Shown here one piece after another: positions 6,107-14,365 of a DNA stretch of 17,883 nt. Every line of letters starts with the position of its first letter. Within the stretch, counting starts at the first letter, position 1. The position numbers and the translations under genes were made by a program. The DNA lies in NCBI GenBank assembly GCA_947178015.1, contig CAMWWW010000008.1, positions 1-17,883 on the forward strand, given 5' to 3'. This DNA comes from an uncultured Clostridia bacterium. Its GTDB lineage: Bacteria; Bacillota; Clostridia; Lachnospirales; Lachnospiraceae. Under the pieces are notes generated by a model, which was not told the origin of the DNA, searched no databases, and saw only the letters and a list, made by a program, of their open reading frames with translations.

Positions 6107-6869
6107 GTCCCTGATGCAGAAGCTCCAACGCTTTTTTAAGTTCTTCTGCCTCCATTTGTCCGGGCGCAGATGCGGTTCCAGCGCTTGCAAAGGTCACAGC
6201 ACTTCCAAAGATCTCCCCAGCCATGCGGCTAATTCCGCCAAGTCCTGCCATGGACATCGTGATAACTGGTCTTGTTGCATGGCTTCTCACCATCTCCTCC
6301 GTCGCTTCCATAAGCACCAGCACATCCTGAGGCGTGCGCGGCATAACGGCTATCTTTGAAATATCTGCCCCCATCTCCTGCATCTTCATCAACCGATTTA
6401 TCATCGTTTCCTTTGACGGTGTTTTCTTAAAATCATGATTTGACACAATCACACGAACACCTACCTTCTGCGCTTCGCCGATCAACTCCTCCGAGATCTC
6501 ACCAAATGAAAATCCCTCCACATCAATAAAATCCACATATCCGCTCTTTGCCATAAACAAATTAATGCGCGTGTACTCTGGAAAGCTGATTTCCTTATTG
6601 CCGCCCTCCTTCTTCGTCCTCAGAGTGGCAATAATGGGCATATCCCCAAGAATCTTCCGCACCTTCTCCATCACAAGACGCCGCGACGCCTTATCCTGAT
6701 AATCGTCAAACCAGTCCACGCGCCATTCTGCCATATCACAAGCTAACGTTTTGATATACTCTGCTTGAGCAAAAATCTCCTCCTGCGTCCTGCCCACAAT
6801 GGGAACACAAATTTTTGGCATACCACTGCCGATCGTGATACCTCTAACAACAATTTCCTTTACTCTCAT
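6093..6869 (-). CDS. aroD: 3-dehydroquinate dehydratase, type I
   Basis: Third step of the shikimate pathway: dehydration of 3-dehydroquinate to 3-dehydroshikimate by a class I Schiff-base enzyme. The 258-residue protein is full length. Catalytic residues are visible: Lys172 in DISKIAVMP forms the Schiff base, His145 in SNHDF is the general base, and Arg215 in ISRMAGE, Arg84 in ATLRTKKEGG, Glu49-Arg50 in EWRVD and Gln238 in ASAPGQ line the substrate site. It is a single gene behind a strong promoter at 6922-6950. Its 3' end runs into a MITE terminal repeat, so the last residues (ERV) and the TGA come from the element. Removing the element and one TA gives a tail of GLKQEAG then stop, so the damage is limited to a few non-catalytic residues. 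Confidence 0.95.
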   Translation of the reverse strand: MRVKEIVVRGITIGSGMPKICVPIVGRTQEEIFAQAEYIKTLACDMAEWRVDWFDDYQDKASRRLVMEKVRKILGDMPIIATLRTKKEGGNKEISFPEYTRINLFMAKSGYVDFIDVEGFSFGEISEELIGEAQKVGVRVIVSNHDFKKTPSKETMINRLMKMQEMGADISKIAVMPRTPQDVLVLMEATEEMVRSHATRPVITMSMAGLGGISRMAGEIFGSAVTFASAGTASAPGQMEAEELKKALELLHQGLERV

Positions 6870-6921
6870 GTACGCCTGCCTTTCCTGCTATATCGATCCG
6901 TTCGGTATTATAGATACTTTT

Positions 6922-6950
6922 ATTATACCATAGATCTGTTAGGGGAACAA
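6922..6950 (-). promoter_or_regulatory. Predicted sigma-A promoter for aroD
   Basis: On the minus strand, TTGTTC, a 17-base spacer and a perfect TATAAT with an upstream TG (extended -10). It lies about 50 bases before the aroD start. Confidence 0.72.
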
Positions 6951-7049
6951 GGTATAGGAAAAATATCATATACTCAAAAAAATAATGATAATCTCTTTTC
7001 CTCATGATATAATAACCCTATCTTTATATCCAATCAAAATTTCTTTCTG

Positions 7050-7090
7050 TATAACCCTACGTCATATCTTGCTTGTTACGCCGCGTTATA
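7050..7090 (+). promoter_or_regulatory. Candidate operator for the MerR-type regulator
   Basis: TATAAC (7050-7055) and GTTATA (7085-7090) form an inverted pair, with CTACG and TTACG between them, 32 bases before the MerR gene. MerR proteins usually bind dyads within a long-spacer promoter, but I could not define the hexamers with confidence. Confidence 0.25.
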
Positions 7091-7122
7091 TAGTAGTATC
7101 GTCTGTAAGGAGGTGAAACGCT

Positions 7123-7860
7123 ATGTCAAAATATACAACAGGAGAGATTGCCAAGCTCTGTCATGTTACAGTTAGAACGGTACAATATTATGATTCCAGA
7201 AATATTCTTACTCCCAGTGAACTCAGCGAGGGCGGCAGACGCCTATATTCGGAAGATGATGTGCGCAAGCTTAAGATTATATGCTTTCTGCGCAGTATCG
7301 ACCTTCCGCTCAACAGCATCGCTGAGCTTTTCTCAGAAGAGAACTTTGAAGAAATCATTCTGCTCACGCTCAAACAGCAGGAAACCACCCTTCTGGAAGA
7401 AATCCATGAACGCCAGCTAAAACTTCAAACATTGGGAATACTTACAAAAGAACTAAAAACCATGCAACATTCTTCTGTTGAATCCATAGGTGACATAGCA
7501 TATAAATTGGAAAACAGACGAAAGCTTTCAAGGCTAAGGCTTCTTTTGTTTGGCATCGGAATCCCCTTGGACATTATCGAGGTGACATCGCTGATACTGT
7601 GGATTGTCAAAGGAATCTGGCTTCCCTTTGTGGGCTGGCTGCTCCTCATCGTATCATTGGGCACTCTTATCACGCACTATTATTTTAAACATGTAGCTTA
7701 TATCTGCCCTCAATGTCATACGATATTTCAGCCTAAGCTAAAAGAAGCATTTTTTGCCAGACACACATTCAGTCTCAGAAAACTGACCTGCACCTCGTGC
7801 AGACATCACGGCTTCTGTATTGAAACATACAACGACTTCACAAAAAAACATCCAGAATGA
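7123..7860 (+). CDS. MerR-family regulator with two membrane helices and a zinc ribbon
   Basis: Predicted transcription regulator of 245 residues. Residues 4-70 form a MerR winged helix: YTTGEIAKLCHVTVRTVQYY, then the wing with GGRRLYSEDD. A helical, probably coiled-coil stretch spans about 75-135. Two hydrophobic segments (about 138-163 and 166-187) would anchor it in the membrane. The C-terminal part carries Cys195-x2-Cys198 and Cys223-x2-Cys226, a zinc-ribbon pattern. Classical MerR proteins are soluble and end in a small ligand-binding region, so this architecture is uncommon. AAGGAGGTGA gives a near-ideal ribosome site. The stop overlaps the longer reading frame of the ABC ATPase gene, pointing to one operon. 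It probably controls the downstream transporter in response to a membrane or envelope cue (inference). Confidence 0.85.
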   Translation: MSKYTTGEIAKLCHVTVRTVQYYDSRNILTPSELSEGGRRLYSEDDVRKLKIICFLRSIDLPLNSIAELFSEENFEEIILLTLKQQETTLLEEIHERQLKLQTLGILTKELKTMQHSSVESIGDIAYKLENRRKLSRLRLLLFGIGIPLDIIEVTSLILWIVKGIWLPFVGWLLLIVSLGTLITHYYFKHVAYICPQCHTIFQPKLKEAFFARHTFSLRKLTCTSCRHHGFCIETYNDFTKKHPE

Positions 7861-7871
7861 AAGGAAAAACT

Positions 7872-8597
7872 ATGCTCACAATCAATCATTTAACCAAACA
7901 ATATAAAGGAAGCAGCAAGGGTGTGACGGATATTAGCCTTGCCATTCAGCCGGGCGATATCTATGCATTTATTGGACATAATGGCGCTGGAAAAACTACC
8001 ACACTAAAATGCGTTGCAGGAATACACGATTTTGATTCAGGAGAGATTTTAATCGACGGAACCAATATACAAAAAGATCCCCTCGTATGCAAACAAAAAA
8101 TCGCCTATATACCCGACAATCCCGATCTATATGAATTTCTAACAGGAATTCAATATCTCAGCTTTATCGCTGATATCTTTAAAGTTACAAAAGCCGAAAG
8201 AGAACAACAAATCAGCAAATATGCCGCTGACTTTGAGATCACGGAGTCACTTGGCGATCTGATCTCCACCTATTCCCACGGCATGAAGCAAAAGCTGGCG
8301 ATTATCTCTGCATTGGTGCATAAACCCAAGCTGCTTATACTAGACGAGCCTTTTGTTGGGCTTGATCCCAAAGCTTCTGTTCTTCTTAAACAAATTATGC
8401 ATACCATATGCGCCGAAGGCGGCGCCATCTTCTTCTCCACACATGTCCTTGATGTGGCAGAAAAGTTATGTAATAAGGTTGCTATCATTAAGGATGGAAA
8501 ATTAATTACTTCCGGCAACATGGAACAGATTGTAAAACCCGGACAATCTCTGGAATCTATATTTATGGAGGTGATAAAGGATGAAAACGCCAACTAA
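7872..8597 (+). CDS. ABC transporter ATP-binding protein
   Basis: Nucleotide-binding subunit of an ABC-2-type exporter, 241 residues, cytoplasmic and membrane-associated through the permease encoded next. Seen: Walker A GHNGAGKT (35-42), signature YSHGMKQKL (134-142), Walker B LLILDEP (154-160) and the switch histidine in STHVLD (His191). The Q-loop position reads YIPDNPDLY, without Gln, as in several members of this exporter group. I prefer the ATG at 7872, with AAAGGA upstream; an in-frame ATG at 7857 overlaps the MerR stop but has no ribosome site. The 3' end overlaps the permease start by 17 bases. Substrate unknown; the context suggests envelope stress or drug export rather than uptake, and no binding protein is present. 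Confidence 0.93.
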   Translation: MLTINHLTKQYKGSSKGVTDISLAIQPGDIYAFIGHNGAGKTTTLKCVAGIHDFDSGEILIDGTNIQKDPLVCKQKIAYIPDNPDLYEFLTGIQYLSFIADIFKVTKAEREQQISKYAADFEITESLGDLISTYSHGMKQKLAIISALVHKPKLLILDEPFVGLDPKASVLLKQIMHTICAEGGAIFFSTHVLDVAEKLCNKVAIIKDGKLITSGNMEQIVKPGQSLESIFMEVIKDENAN

Positions 8598-10179
8598 ACC
8601 CTTGATCTGGCTAGAACTATGCAATATATTTGGACTAAATCTACTTCGACATTCCAAGACAAAAGCTGTAAAAAAGAAATCCATAATCATGGTGGCATCT
8701 TACGGCATACTGCTCCTTGCACTCTTTGGCTATATGAGCGGCATCTCTTATACCCTTGTAATGCTTGATCTGGCAGAGCATATCCCTGCTTTTTTGCTCA
8801 CCATCGCTAGCCTATTTATCTTTTTCTTAAGCACTTTAAAAGCAGGCAGCGTTCTATTCCGAAAAAATGGCTATGATATTCTCTGTTCCCTGCCCATAAC
8901 ACAGGCTTCCATCGTAGTAAGCCGTTTTCTGCGCATGTATGTAGAAGGCACAATTATCACACTAGCTGTGCTGCTGCCGGGCTTTACCATCTATGCATGG
9001 TCTGAACAGCCTTCCCTATCCTTCTATCTGCTCGGAATACTTGGCGCTCTGCTTGTTCCCTGCCTCCCAATCGTTGGAGCCACTCTACTTGGTGCATTGA
9101 TAACAGGCATATCCTCCAGAATGAAACATAAAAGCATTGTGTCAGCCATCTTATCTATATTCGCTGCCCTTGGTATTATGCTCGTTCTCTCCCAGTCCTC
9201 TGCACAGCTCACTTCAACAGATGGTACTATTAATCAGGAAATATTTAAGAAATTTATCTCTTCTATGGTATCAGGACTAAAACTTCTCTATCCACCTGCT
9301 ACATGGATAGGTGATGCTATAATAGAAGGAAACCTCTTATCCTTCCTCATTATTACAGGAATTACCCTGCTGATTTTTGCAGCGGCGGCAGCGCTTATCT
9401 CTGCCTGCTTCGCTCCCATCAACCAAAATCTGCACGGCACCTTTGCCAGACATAACTATCATATGGAGCAATTAAAAGAAACCTCCATGCTATCTGCACT
9501 ATGCAAAAAAGAATTTAAGCGGTACTTTTCTTCCAGCATCTATGTAACAAACACAATTATTGGACCAATTATAGGAGTCCTATTTTCCGGCGCACTCCTT
9601 TTTGTCGATACAGAAACCATAACAGCCTACTTGCCAGCCTCATACGACCTAAACAGCCTGACTCCATTTCTTTTGGCGGCTATTTCCTGTATGATGACAG
9701 CATCCTGCGTGTCCATCTCCATGGAAGGTCAAAACTTTTGGATTACCAAAACCCTTCCACTTACCACCAAAAACATACTGGATGCGAAAATCTTAATGAA
9801 TTTGCTCCTCGTCCTGCCATTTTATCTTATATCACAAGTACTGATTACACTGGCATTAAAACCAGAACCTCTTTCCTTGTTCTGGCAGCTCACGATACCA
9901 ATCCTTATGCTATTGTTTTCCTGCGTCTACGGAATTACCATAAACCTTCACTTCCCTGTGCTGAACTGGGAGAATGAAGTAAATGTAGTCAAACAAAGTA
10001 CCTCCACCCTACTTGGCGGTTTAGGCTCCTTCTTTTTTGTTATATTATGCATGACTTGCATACTTTTCACCCCAGCACACTACGCTCATTTGGCAAAACT
10101 TGGGATCTGTATCCTAGTACTGGGAATCACAGCACTTCTATATCAACACAACAACCAAATAGATCTAAGAAAACTATAA
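8581..10179 (+). CDS. ABC exporter permease (ABC-2 type)
   Basis: Polytopic membrane protein of 532 residues with about twelve hydrophobic segments, pairing with the ATPase encoded just upstream. Two internally similar halves are suggested by GYDILCSLPITQASIVVSRFL (97-117) and NFWITKTLPLTTKNILDAKIL (385-405). Each places a short cytoplasmic amphipathic motif before a transmembrane helix. That pattern is known in large ABC-2 permeases adjoining MerR or GntR regulators in Firmicutes. The start lies inside the ATPase gene, preceded by GGAGGTGAT. The gene ends before the hairpin at 10207-10232. The substrate is unknown. Confidence 0.88.
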   Translation: MKTPTKPLIWLELCNIFGLNLLRHSKTKAVKKKSIIMVASYGILLLALFGYMSGISYTLVMLDLAEHIPAFLLTIASLFIFFLSTLKAGSVLFRKNGYDILCSLPITQASIVVSRFLRMYVEGTIITLAVLLPGFTIYAWSEQPSLSFYLLGILGALLVPCLPIVGATLLGALITGISSRMKHKSIVSAILSIFAALGIMLVLSQSSAQLTSTDGTINQEIFKKFISSMVSGLKLLYPPATWIGDAIIEGNLLSFLIITGITLLIFAAAAALISACFAPINQNLHGTFARHNYHMEQLKETSMLSALCKKEFKRYFSSSIYVTNTIIGPIIGVLFSGALLFVDTETITAYLPASYDLNSLTPFLLAAISCMMTASCVSISMEGQNFWITKTLPLTTKNILDAKILMNLLLVLPFYLISQVLITLALKPEPLSLFWQLTIPILMLLFSCVYGITINLHFPVLNWENEVNVVKQSTSTLLGGLGSFFFVILCMTCILFTPAHYAHLAKLGICILVLGITALLYQHNNQIDLRKL

Positions 10180-10206
10180 ATTTCCACTTCACATCCATGT
10201 ACAATC

Positions 10207-10232
10207 GAGCAGGGAACACGCTTTCCCTGCTC
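10207..10232. terminator. Bidirectional terminator between convergent permease and LysR genes
   Basis: A perfect 10-base-pair stem, GAGCAGGGAA with TTCCCTGCTC, around a six-base loop, placed between two converging genes. U tracts are weak on both strands. Confidence 0.6.
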
Positions 10233-10252
10233 CTATCAGAAAACATAAAACA

Positions 10253-11131
10253 CTATGGCTTTAACAGCTCTGCACATTTCCTATAATAGTCCTCAAACAC
10301 GCTCCCCTTCATCCAGACAAATGCCATATCATGAAGAATCTGAAAATCTGACAACACAATCTGCTTCAGGCTCCCTTCTCTTAGCTCCCGCTCTGCCGCT
10401 GCTTGATACAAAAACCCAATTCCCACATCCCGCATCACAAGCTCCTTGATCGCTTGTATATCATTAATTTCAATACAACCTGCAAAATCATCAAGACTTA
10501 GATTCTTTCCCTGCAAAGTTCTCTCCAAGATCTCTCGATTTCCCGCCCCCTCCTCTCGTACCAGCAACGTTTCCGACAAAAGCTGCTCCAAGGAATCCGG
10601 CTCTTTTACAAAATGGTGACATGGTGCACAGACAGCAAGAAACGGTTCCTTCTTATATAACATATGTGCATACTCCTGTTTTGCAAAATTCCCCTCCACA
10701 ATAGCAAATTCCAGCTCTCCTTTATTCAGGCTCTCCAAAAGTCCTATAGTATTGCCAAGCCGAATCTCCACCGACAATCCCGGATACTCTGCGAGCAGCC
10801 TAGGCAACCGCTCCGGCACCAAATGCTCCCCAATGGTAAACGTAGCACCAAAGCATAGCTTTCGTCTTTTTCCTTGCTGCTTTCCAATTTCCTTCTTTAA
10901 ATGCAGGACGTCATGCTGCATCCGAAGCACTGCCTGCCTTAAAAGCTTCCCGCTTTCTGTCAGCTCAATTTTTTTCCCCCTCTGCACAAATAACTTTGTC
11001 TGATACTCCTCTTCCAGATACCGAATATGCTGGGAAACAGCCGGCTGAGTAATGTTCAGCATCTCCGCCGCCCGCGTATAATTCATACAGCGGCAAACAG
11101 CAAGAAATGTATCCATACGAAAATCAAGCAC
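10253..11131 (-). CDS. LysR-family transcriptional regulator
   Basis: LysR-type regulator of 292 residues. The N-terminal helix-turn-helix is clear (NYTRAAEMLNITQPAVSQHIRYLEEE, 17-42), followed by the linker helix and a substrate-binding domain from about residue 90 (LCFGATFTIGEHLVPERL). The effector is unknown. The start codon is GTG at 11129-11131, chosen because AGGAGG lies six bases upstream; the in-frame ATG five codons later lacks such a site. It is divergent from the two CHR transporter genes, the usual layout for a LysR gene and its target, and the palindrome at 11165-11178 lies just before it. I infer that it controls the transporter pair and itself. Confidence 0.93.
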   Translation of the reverse strand: MLDFRMDTFLAVCRCMNYTRAAEMLNITQPAVSQHIRYLEEEYQTKLFVQRGKKIELTESGKLLRQAVLRMQHDVLHLKKEIGKQQGKRRKLCFGATFTIGEHLVPERLPRLLAEYPGLSVEIRLGNTIGLLESLNKGELEFAIVEGNFAKQEYAHMLYKKEPFLAVCAPCHHFVKEPDSLEQLLSETLLVREEGAGNREILERTLQGKNLSLDDFAGCIEINDIQAIKELVMRDVGIGFLYQAAAERELREGSLKQIVLSDFQILHDMAFVWMKGSVFEDYYRKCAELLKP

Positions 11132-11164
11132 CCTTATCCTCCTCTTTTATATATAATTGAGAAC

Positions 11165-11178
11165 GTATAGATCTATAC
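11165..11178. promoter_or_regulatory. Perfect palindrome, candidate LysR operator
   Basis: GTATAGATCTATAC is fully self-complementary and lies 34 bases upstream of the LysR start in the divergent intergenic region. LysR proteins bind short dyads in such places; the assignment to this regulator is inferred. Confidence 0.5.
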
Positions 11179-11240
11179 CTATTTACAACATTCGCTTTAT
11201 TTCACTGTACTTTTTCCATTATTATAATATATTTTTATGA

Positions 11241-11285
11241 TATAATAAATAACTATAATTTCATTTTATTAATAAATTATGTTAT
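11241..11285 (+). promoter_or_regulatory. Candidate promoter and dyad upstream of the CHR transporter pair
   Basis: TGATATAAT at 11238-11246 is an extended -10, without a convincing -35. Overlapping it, ATAACTATAATTT (11249-11261) and AAATTATGTTAT (11274-11285) form a near-perfect inverted repeat with a 12-base spacer. TTATGATAT occurs twice (11235-11243 and 11282-11290). The region is very AT rich, so some symmetry may be chance. Confidence 0.35.
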
Positions 11286-11335
11286 GATATGGAAGGCTAA
11301 TTTATATGTCTGTTTGTAAGACAGGAGGTTTTGTT

Positions 11336-11923
11336 ATGAAAACACAGGAAAAGAAAGTTATTATATTGTGGAAACTTTTTAAAGCAACCTTTCTTCTCAG
11401 TGCCTTCACATTTGGAGGTGGTTTTGTTATTGTATCTTTATTTAAAAAGAAATTTGTGGAAGAATTTAAATGGCTGGATGAGGATGAAATGCTCGACATC
11501 ACTGCCATCGCCCAGTCTTCTCCGGGCCCTATTCCCATCAATGCATCTGTTATTTTAGGCTACCGAATGGCAGGAATCCTTGGTTCTTTGACGGCAATCC
11601 TAGGAACGGCTCTGCCGCCGATGATTATTATATCTGTTATCTCCCATTTTTACACACAGTTTCGCAGCAACCGTATTATCGCAATCGCGCTTCAAGTGAT
11701 GCGGGCGGGCGTCGCTGCTGTTATCTTTGATGTCGTGATCAATCTTGGAAAAAATGTGATGAAAGCGCGCCGTATGCTCTATATTCTATTAATGATAGGG
11801 GCATTTGTGGCGGCGGTTGTCTTTGATGTCAGTGCCATGCTGATCATCCTTGGCTGTCTATTTGTCGGAATTGCAGATCTGCTTATCAATCTAAAAAGAA
11901 CAAAAAAGGAGGGACAGGTATAA
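11336..11923 (+). CDS. Chromate transporter (CHR) short subunit, first of pair
   Basis: Short-chain CHR-family membrane protein of 195 residues. Seen: FTFGGGFVIVSLFKKKFVEEFKWL near the N-terminus, the AQSSPGPIPINASVILGYRMAG motif (the family's PGP signature) and four to six hydrophobic segments. Short CHR proteins are encoded in pairs and are thought to form a two-protein transporter for chromate or a related oxyanion. The natural substrate in an anaerobe is uncertain. I chose the ATG at 11336, with GGAGG seven bases upstream, rather than an upstream in-frame ATG at 11306. Its stop overlaps the next start by one base (TAATG), so the two are translationally coupled. Confidence 0.9.
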   Translation: MKTQEKKVIILWKLFKATFLLSAFTFGGGFVIVSLFKKKFVEEFKWLDEDEMLDITAIAQSSPGPIPINASVILGYRMAGILGSLTAILGTALPPMIIISVISHFYTQFRSNRIIAIALQVMRAGVAAVIFDVVINLGKNVMKARRMLYILLMIGAFVAAVVFDVSAMLIILGCLFVGIADLLINLKRTKKEGQV

Positions 11924-12501
11924 TGCCTTTATTATTGAAATTATTTTTTAGCTTTATTCAAGTAGGTTTATTTAGCGTGGGAGGCGGGTACGCTGCTATC
12001 CCTCTGATCCAGAATCAAATTGTGTATACGCATCATTTAATGACACTGGAAGAATTTACGGATCTAATCACCATTGCAGAGATGACACCGGGACCAATCT
12101 CCATCAACTCAGCAACTTTTGTTGGCACCCGCCTCGCCGGGATTCCGGGAGCTGTTCTCTGCACCATCGGATGTATTCTGCCTTCCTTCTGCATCTGCCT
12201 TGTACTGGGATATTTTTATTATAAATATCGTTCCTTCTCTGGTGTCCAGACGGTTCTGTCTGCCCTGCGCCCCGCCGTGGTAGCGTTGATTGCGTCCGCA
12301 GGGCTTTCCATCTTACTGCTTGGACTTTTTCAGGCTGAAAAAAGTGCCGTCGTGCTCTCCGATTTTCGTGTTGTAGAGTTTGTTTTATTTCTTGGAGCAT
12401 TATTTATTTTAAGAAAATATAAGGCAAGCGCCATCTCCATTATCTTTGGCACTGGAGTGGTGGGAACTATTATCTACTTGATTACCGGAGCTCCGCTTTA
12501 A
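11923..12501 (+). CDS. Chromate transporter (CHR) short subunit, second of pair
   Basis: Second short-chain CHR protein, 192 residues, homologous to its upstream neighbour. GLFSVGGGYAAIPLIQNQIV (15-34) and IAEMTPGPISINSATFVGTRLAG (49-71) carry the family motifs; PGP is retained. Several transmembrane segments follow. It is coupled to the first subunit and is the expected antiparallel partner. The last 20 bases of the gene overlap, tail to tail, the 3' end of the minus-strand gene that follows. No terminator separates the two converging units. Confidence 0.9.
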   Translation: MPLLLKLFFSFIQVGLFSVGGGYAAIPLIQNQIVYTHHLMTLEEFTDLITIAEMTPGPISINSATFVGTRLAGIPGAVLCTIGCILPSFCICLVLGYFYYKYRSFSGVQTVLSALRPAVVALIASAGLSILLLGLFQAEKSAVVLSDFRVVEFVLFLGALFILRKYKASAISIIFGTGVVGTIIYLITGAPL

Positions 12502-13360
12502 ATTCTTTTTTCAAGATTCCATGCCGGACCATCTCGCGATGTTCTGGCTTGACAAAATAATAGATAAAGCTTTCCAGCACCTTAAATTTATTAAATGCCC
12601 TTCCATCCAACTTAAAATTGCGAAAACCAGCTTCTTTGTATTTCCCCAGAACCGCCTCCGCCGTGATAAAGGAGCGGTTCTTCATGATCTGATAAAAATC
12701 TCTGTTAATATTGTTACACTCTGCAAAATCAGGCTCCGAAAATTCAAGCTGACTTCGCCCCACACACAGATAGTGCTCTCTTCGCCTTGGACAGTTGTCC
12801 ATACAATAATGATTGACAATCAGCTCAATTCGCTCTTTGTGATCCAGAGAAAATAGCTCTTCTGTATTATTCATCGCAGAATCAAGAACTACCAGCGCAT
12901 ACTCCTTCTCCAGCTCCTGACGGATCGCCGCAAGATCAGCGATGCATTTTGTTGTGGAGGATATAATGGGATAAGTTGGAAAGGCACCTCTTATGTACTC
13001 CTCCAACAAAGGAGAATTTACCAAAACCTCATTTTTTCCACCTATGCCCAACTCCATGCACAGATTGCAGAAGGTATCCAACAGATGACGTTTCTCAATC
13101 AAAGGATTAGTAAAGGTATAGCGCACCGCAATATCTCTTCGATTCAGCTCGGCAATCACATATTCCATCTCCTGCTTTGTACAACTTCCCAGCATCACCC
13201 TGCCGCCATTCCAAATGCTGCCCGGAAAACAGCCATAAGCAGCACCGATTGTAATATTATCATAAAAATATTCTGGCAATGCCTCCATTAAATCATGGAA
13301 CACTGTAATTAGACGAAAATTAGAATAAAAATCCGGCACAAAAAATCTTATCTTATCCAT
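12482..13360 (-). CDS. Uncharacterised four-Cys protein, possibly U32/UbiUV-like
   Basis: I do not firmly recognise this protein of about 292 residues. It has no membrane segment or signal peptide. Several stretches recall the peptidase U32/UbiU-UbiV fold: NEVLVNSPLLEEYI followed by FPTYPIISSTT, a strand-turn such as YALVVLDSAMNNTEEL, and IELIVNHYCMDNCP at the point where U32 proteins carry their first cysteines. Numbered from the upstream ATG at 13369, Cys189, Cys193, Cys202 and Cys218 form a cluster that could bind an iron-sulphur centre or zinc (inference). The ATG at 13358-13360 has AGGTGG nine bases upstream; the ATG three codons earlier (13369) sits too close to that site. The gene stands alone and overlaps the CHR gene end by 20 bases. 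Confidence 0.6.
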   Translation of the reverse strand: MDKIRFFVPDFYSNFRLITVFHDLMEALPEYFYDNITIGAAYGCFPGSIWNGGRVMLGSCTKQEMEYVIAELNRRDIAVRYTFTNPLIEKRHLLDTFCNLCMELGIGGKNEVLVNSPLLEEYIRGAFPTYPIISSTTKCIADLAAIRQELEKEYALVVLDSAMNNTEELFSLDHKERIELIVNHYCMDNCPRRREHYLCVGRSQLEFSEPDFAECNNINRDFYQIMKNRSFITAEAVLGKYKEAGFRNFKLDGRAFNKFKVLESFIYYFVKPEHREMVRHGILKKEFKAELR

Positions 13361-13415
13361 AATAGACATCCACCTTTCTTAATTTTAAACGTAACCCTTG
13401 CAACACTTTTTCACT

Positions 13416-14365
13416 TTATATCTGATCACTAAATGGTAGAGATTGAATATATTGCTCCATATATCCAAAATCTGGTTGTCCCTCTTTTGTTGCGGGCAAT
13501 TTTATCTCTGTGTCACACAAATGCTTTCGATATTTTCTACCATATGAGTATTTTTTTCGTTCTAAATCCAAAACTGTTACCAAAATAAGGCATTATATCG
13601 ATTCAGATTTTTGTTATAGCCAACGGATAGCGTTGTCGAGCCAATAAAATCCTTGTCCATATAATTGGAATAACCGACAGAACCTTGTCCATCACATATA
13701 AAAATAATACAATTTCCCTTTGTGATAAGCTCTTTATCATATGCCACTCTTTTCATTATTCCATGATCTGTCTTTTTCGCACCCACATAAAATACTTCCT
13801 CTCCCTCCTCCAACTCGCCAGCATTTCCACACTTACAGCTCTCTATTCGAAATAGACCTTCTTTTCCTCCTAATTTAAAACTTCTCCACTCCCTTACATC
13901 AAAATTATGCTCTTGATAAACAATCTTGCTTTTTATTGGCTTCACTCGAACATCATTTACCCACACTGGAACCTCATCCGGCAATTCTATATCCCCAAGT
14001 GTCTTATTTGCTTGTCTTCCATAACTATACCTATATGCATTTGCTCTAATCACCATACACCAATACAGCTTCTCTTTTTCCGACATTTCTTTTTTGGGAG
14101 TCAACACATATAAATCCCTTCCACTATAGTATGATTCTGTTTGTAAAAAAGTAGATAGCACACTGCCTCCCGCAGCACAGCTTAAAGTGCCTGCTTTTTG
14201 TGGCTCCACTCCCTTTATCTTTCTGACTCTAGCTACAACACCATTATTTACAGAGGTCCGCGCAACAAAATTAATGCCATCCTCTTCATCCTCTTCTATC
14301 TGTTCACAATTGCTCAGCTCTAAATTCACTCCATATTTAATATCAAACAATTCCTTAAGCCTCAT
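13416..14365 (-). pseudogene. Restriction-modification specificity subunit (HsdS/BcgI-type), frameshifted
   Basis: DNA-sequence-recognition subunit with two target-recognition halves. The first half runs from MRLKELFDIKYGVNLEL to TLGDIELPDEVPVW, a typical closing motif. The second begins near DVREWRSFKLGG. The open frame stops at 13577, after LNRYNALFW, about 262 residues. In another frame directly downstream on the minus strand, translation continues as LVTVLDLERKKYSYGRKYRK, then IKLPATKEGQPDFGYMEQYI and SLPFSDQI before a stop at 13416. This is the standard C-terminus of such subunits. One extra T in the minus-strand T run at 13582-13585 would restore the frame. The start has GGAGGAG upstream and overlaps the preceding gene by 11 bases. 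The second recognition half is probably damaged. Confidence 0.85.

Noticed and set aside
13577..13600. Phase-variable homopolymer switch in the specificity gene
   Set aside because: A run of four to five T residues is too short for typical slipped-strand switching; a simple frameshift or sequencing error is more likely.
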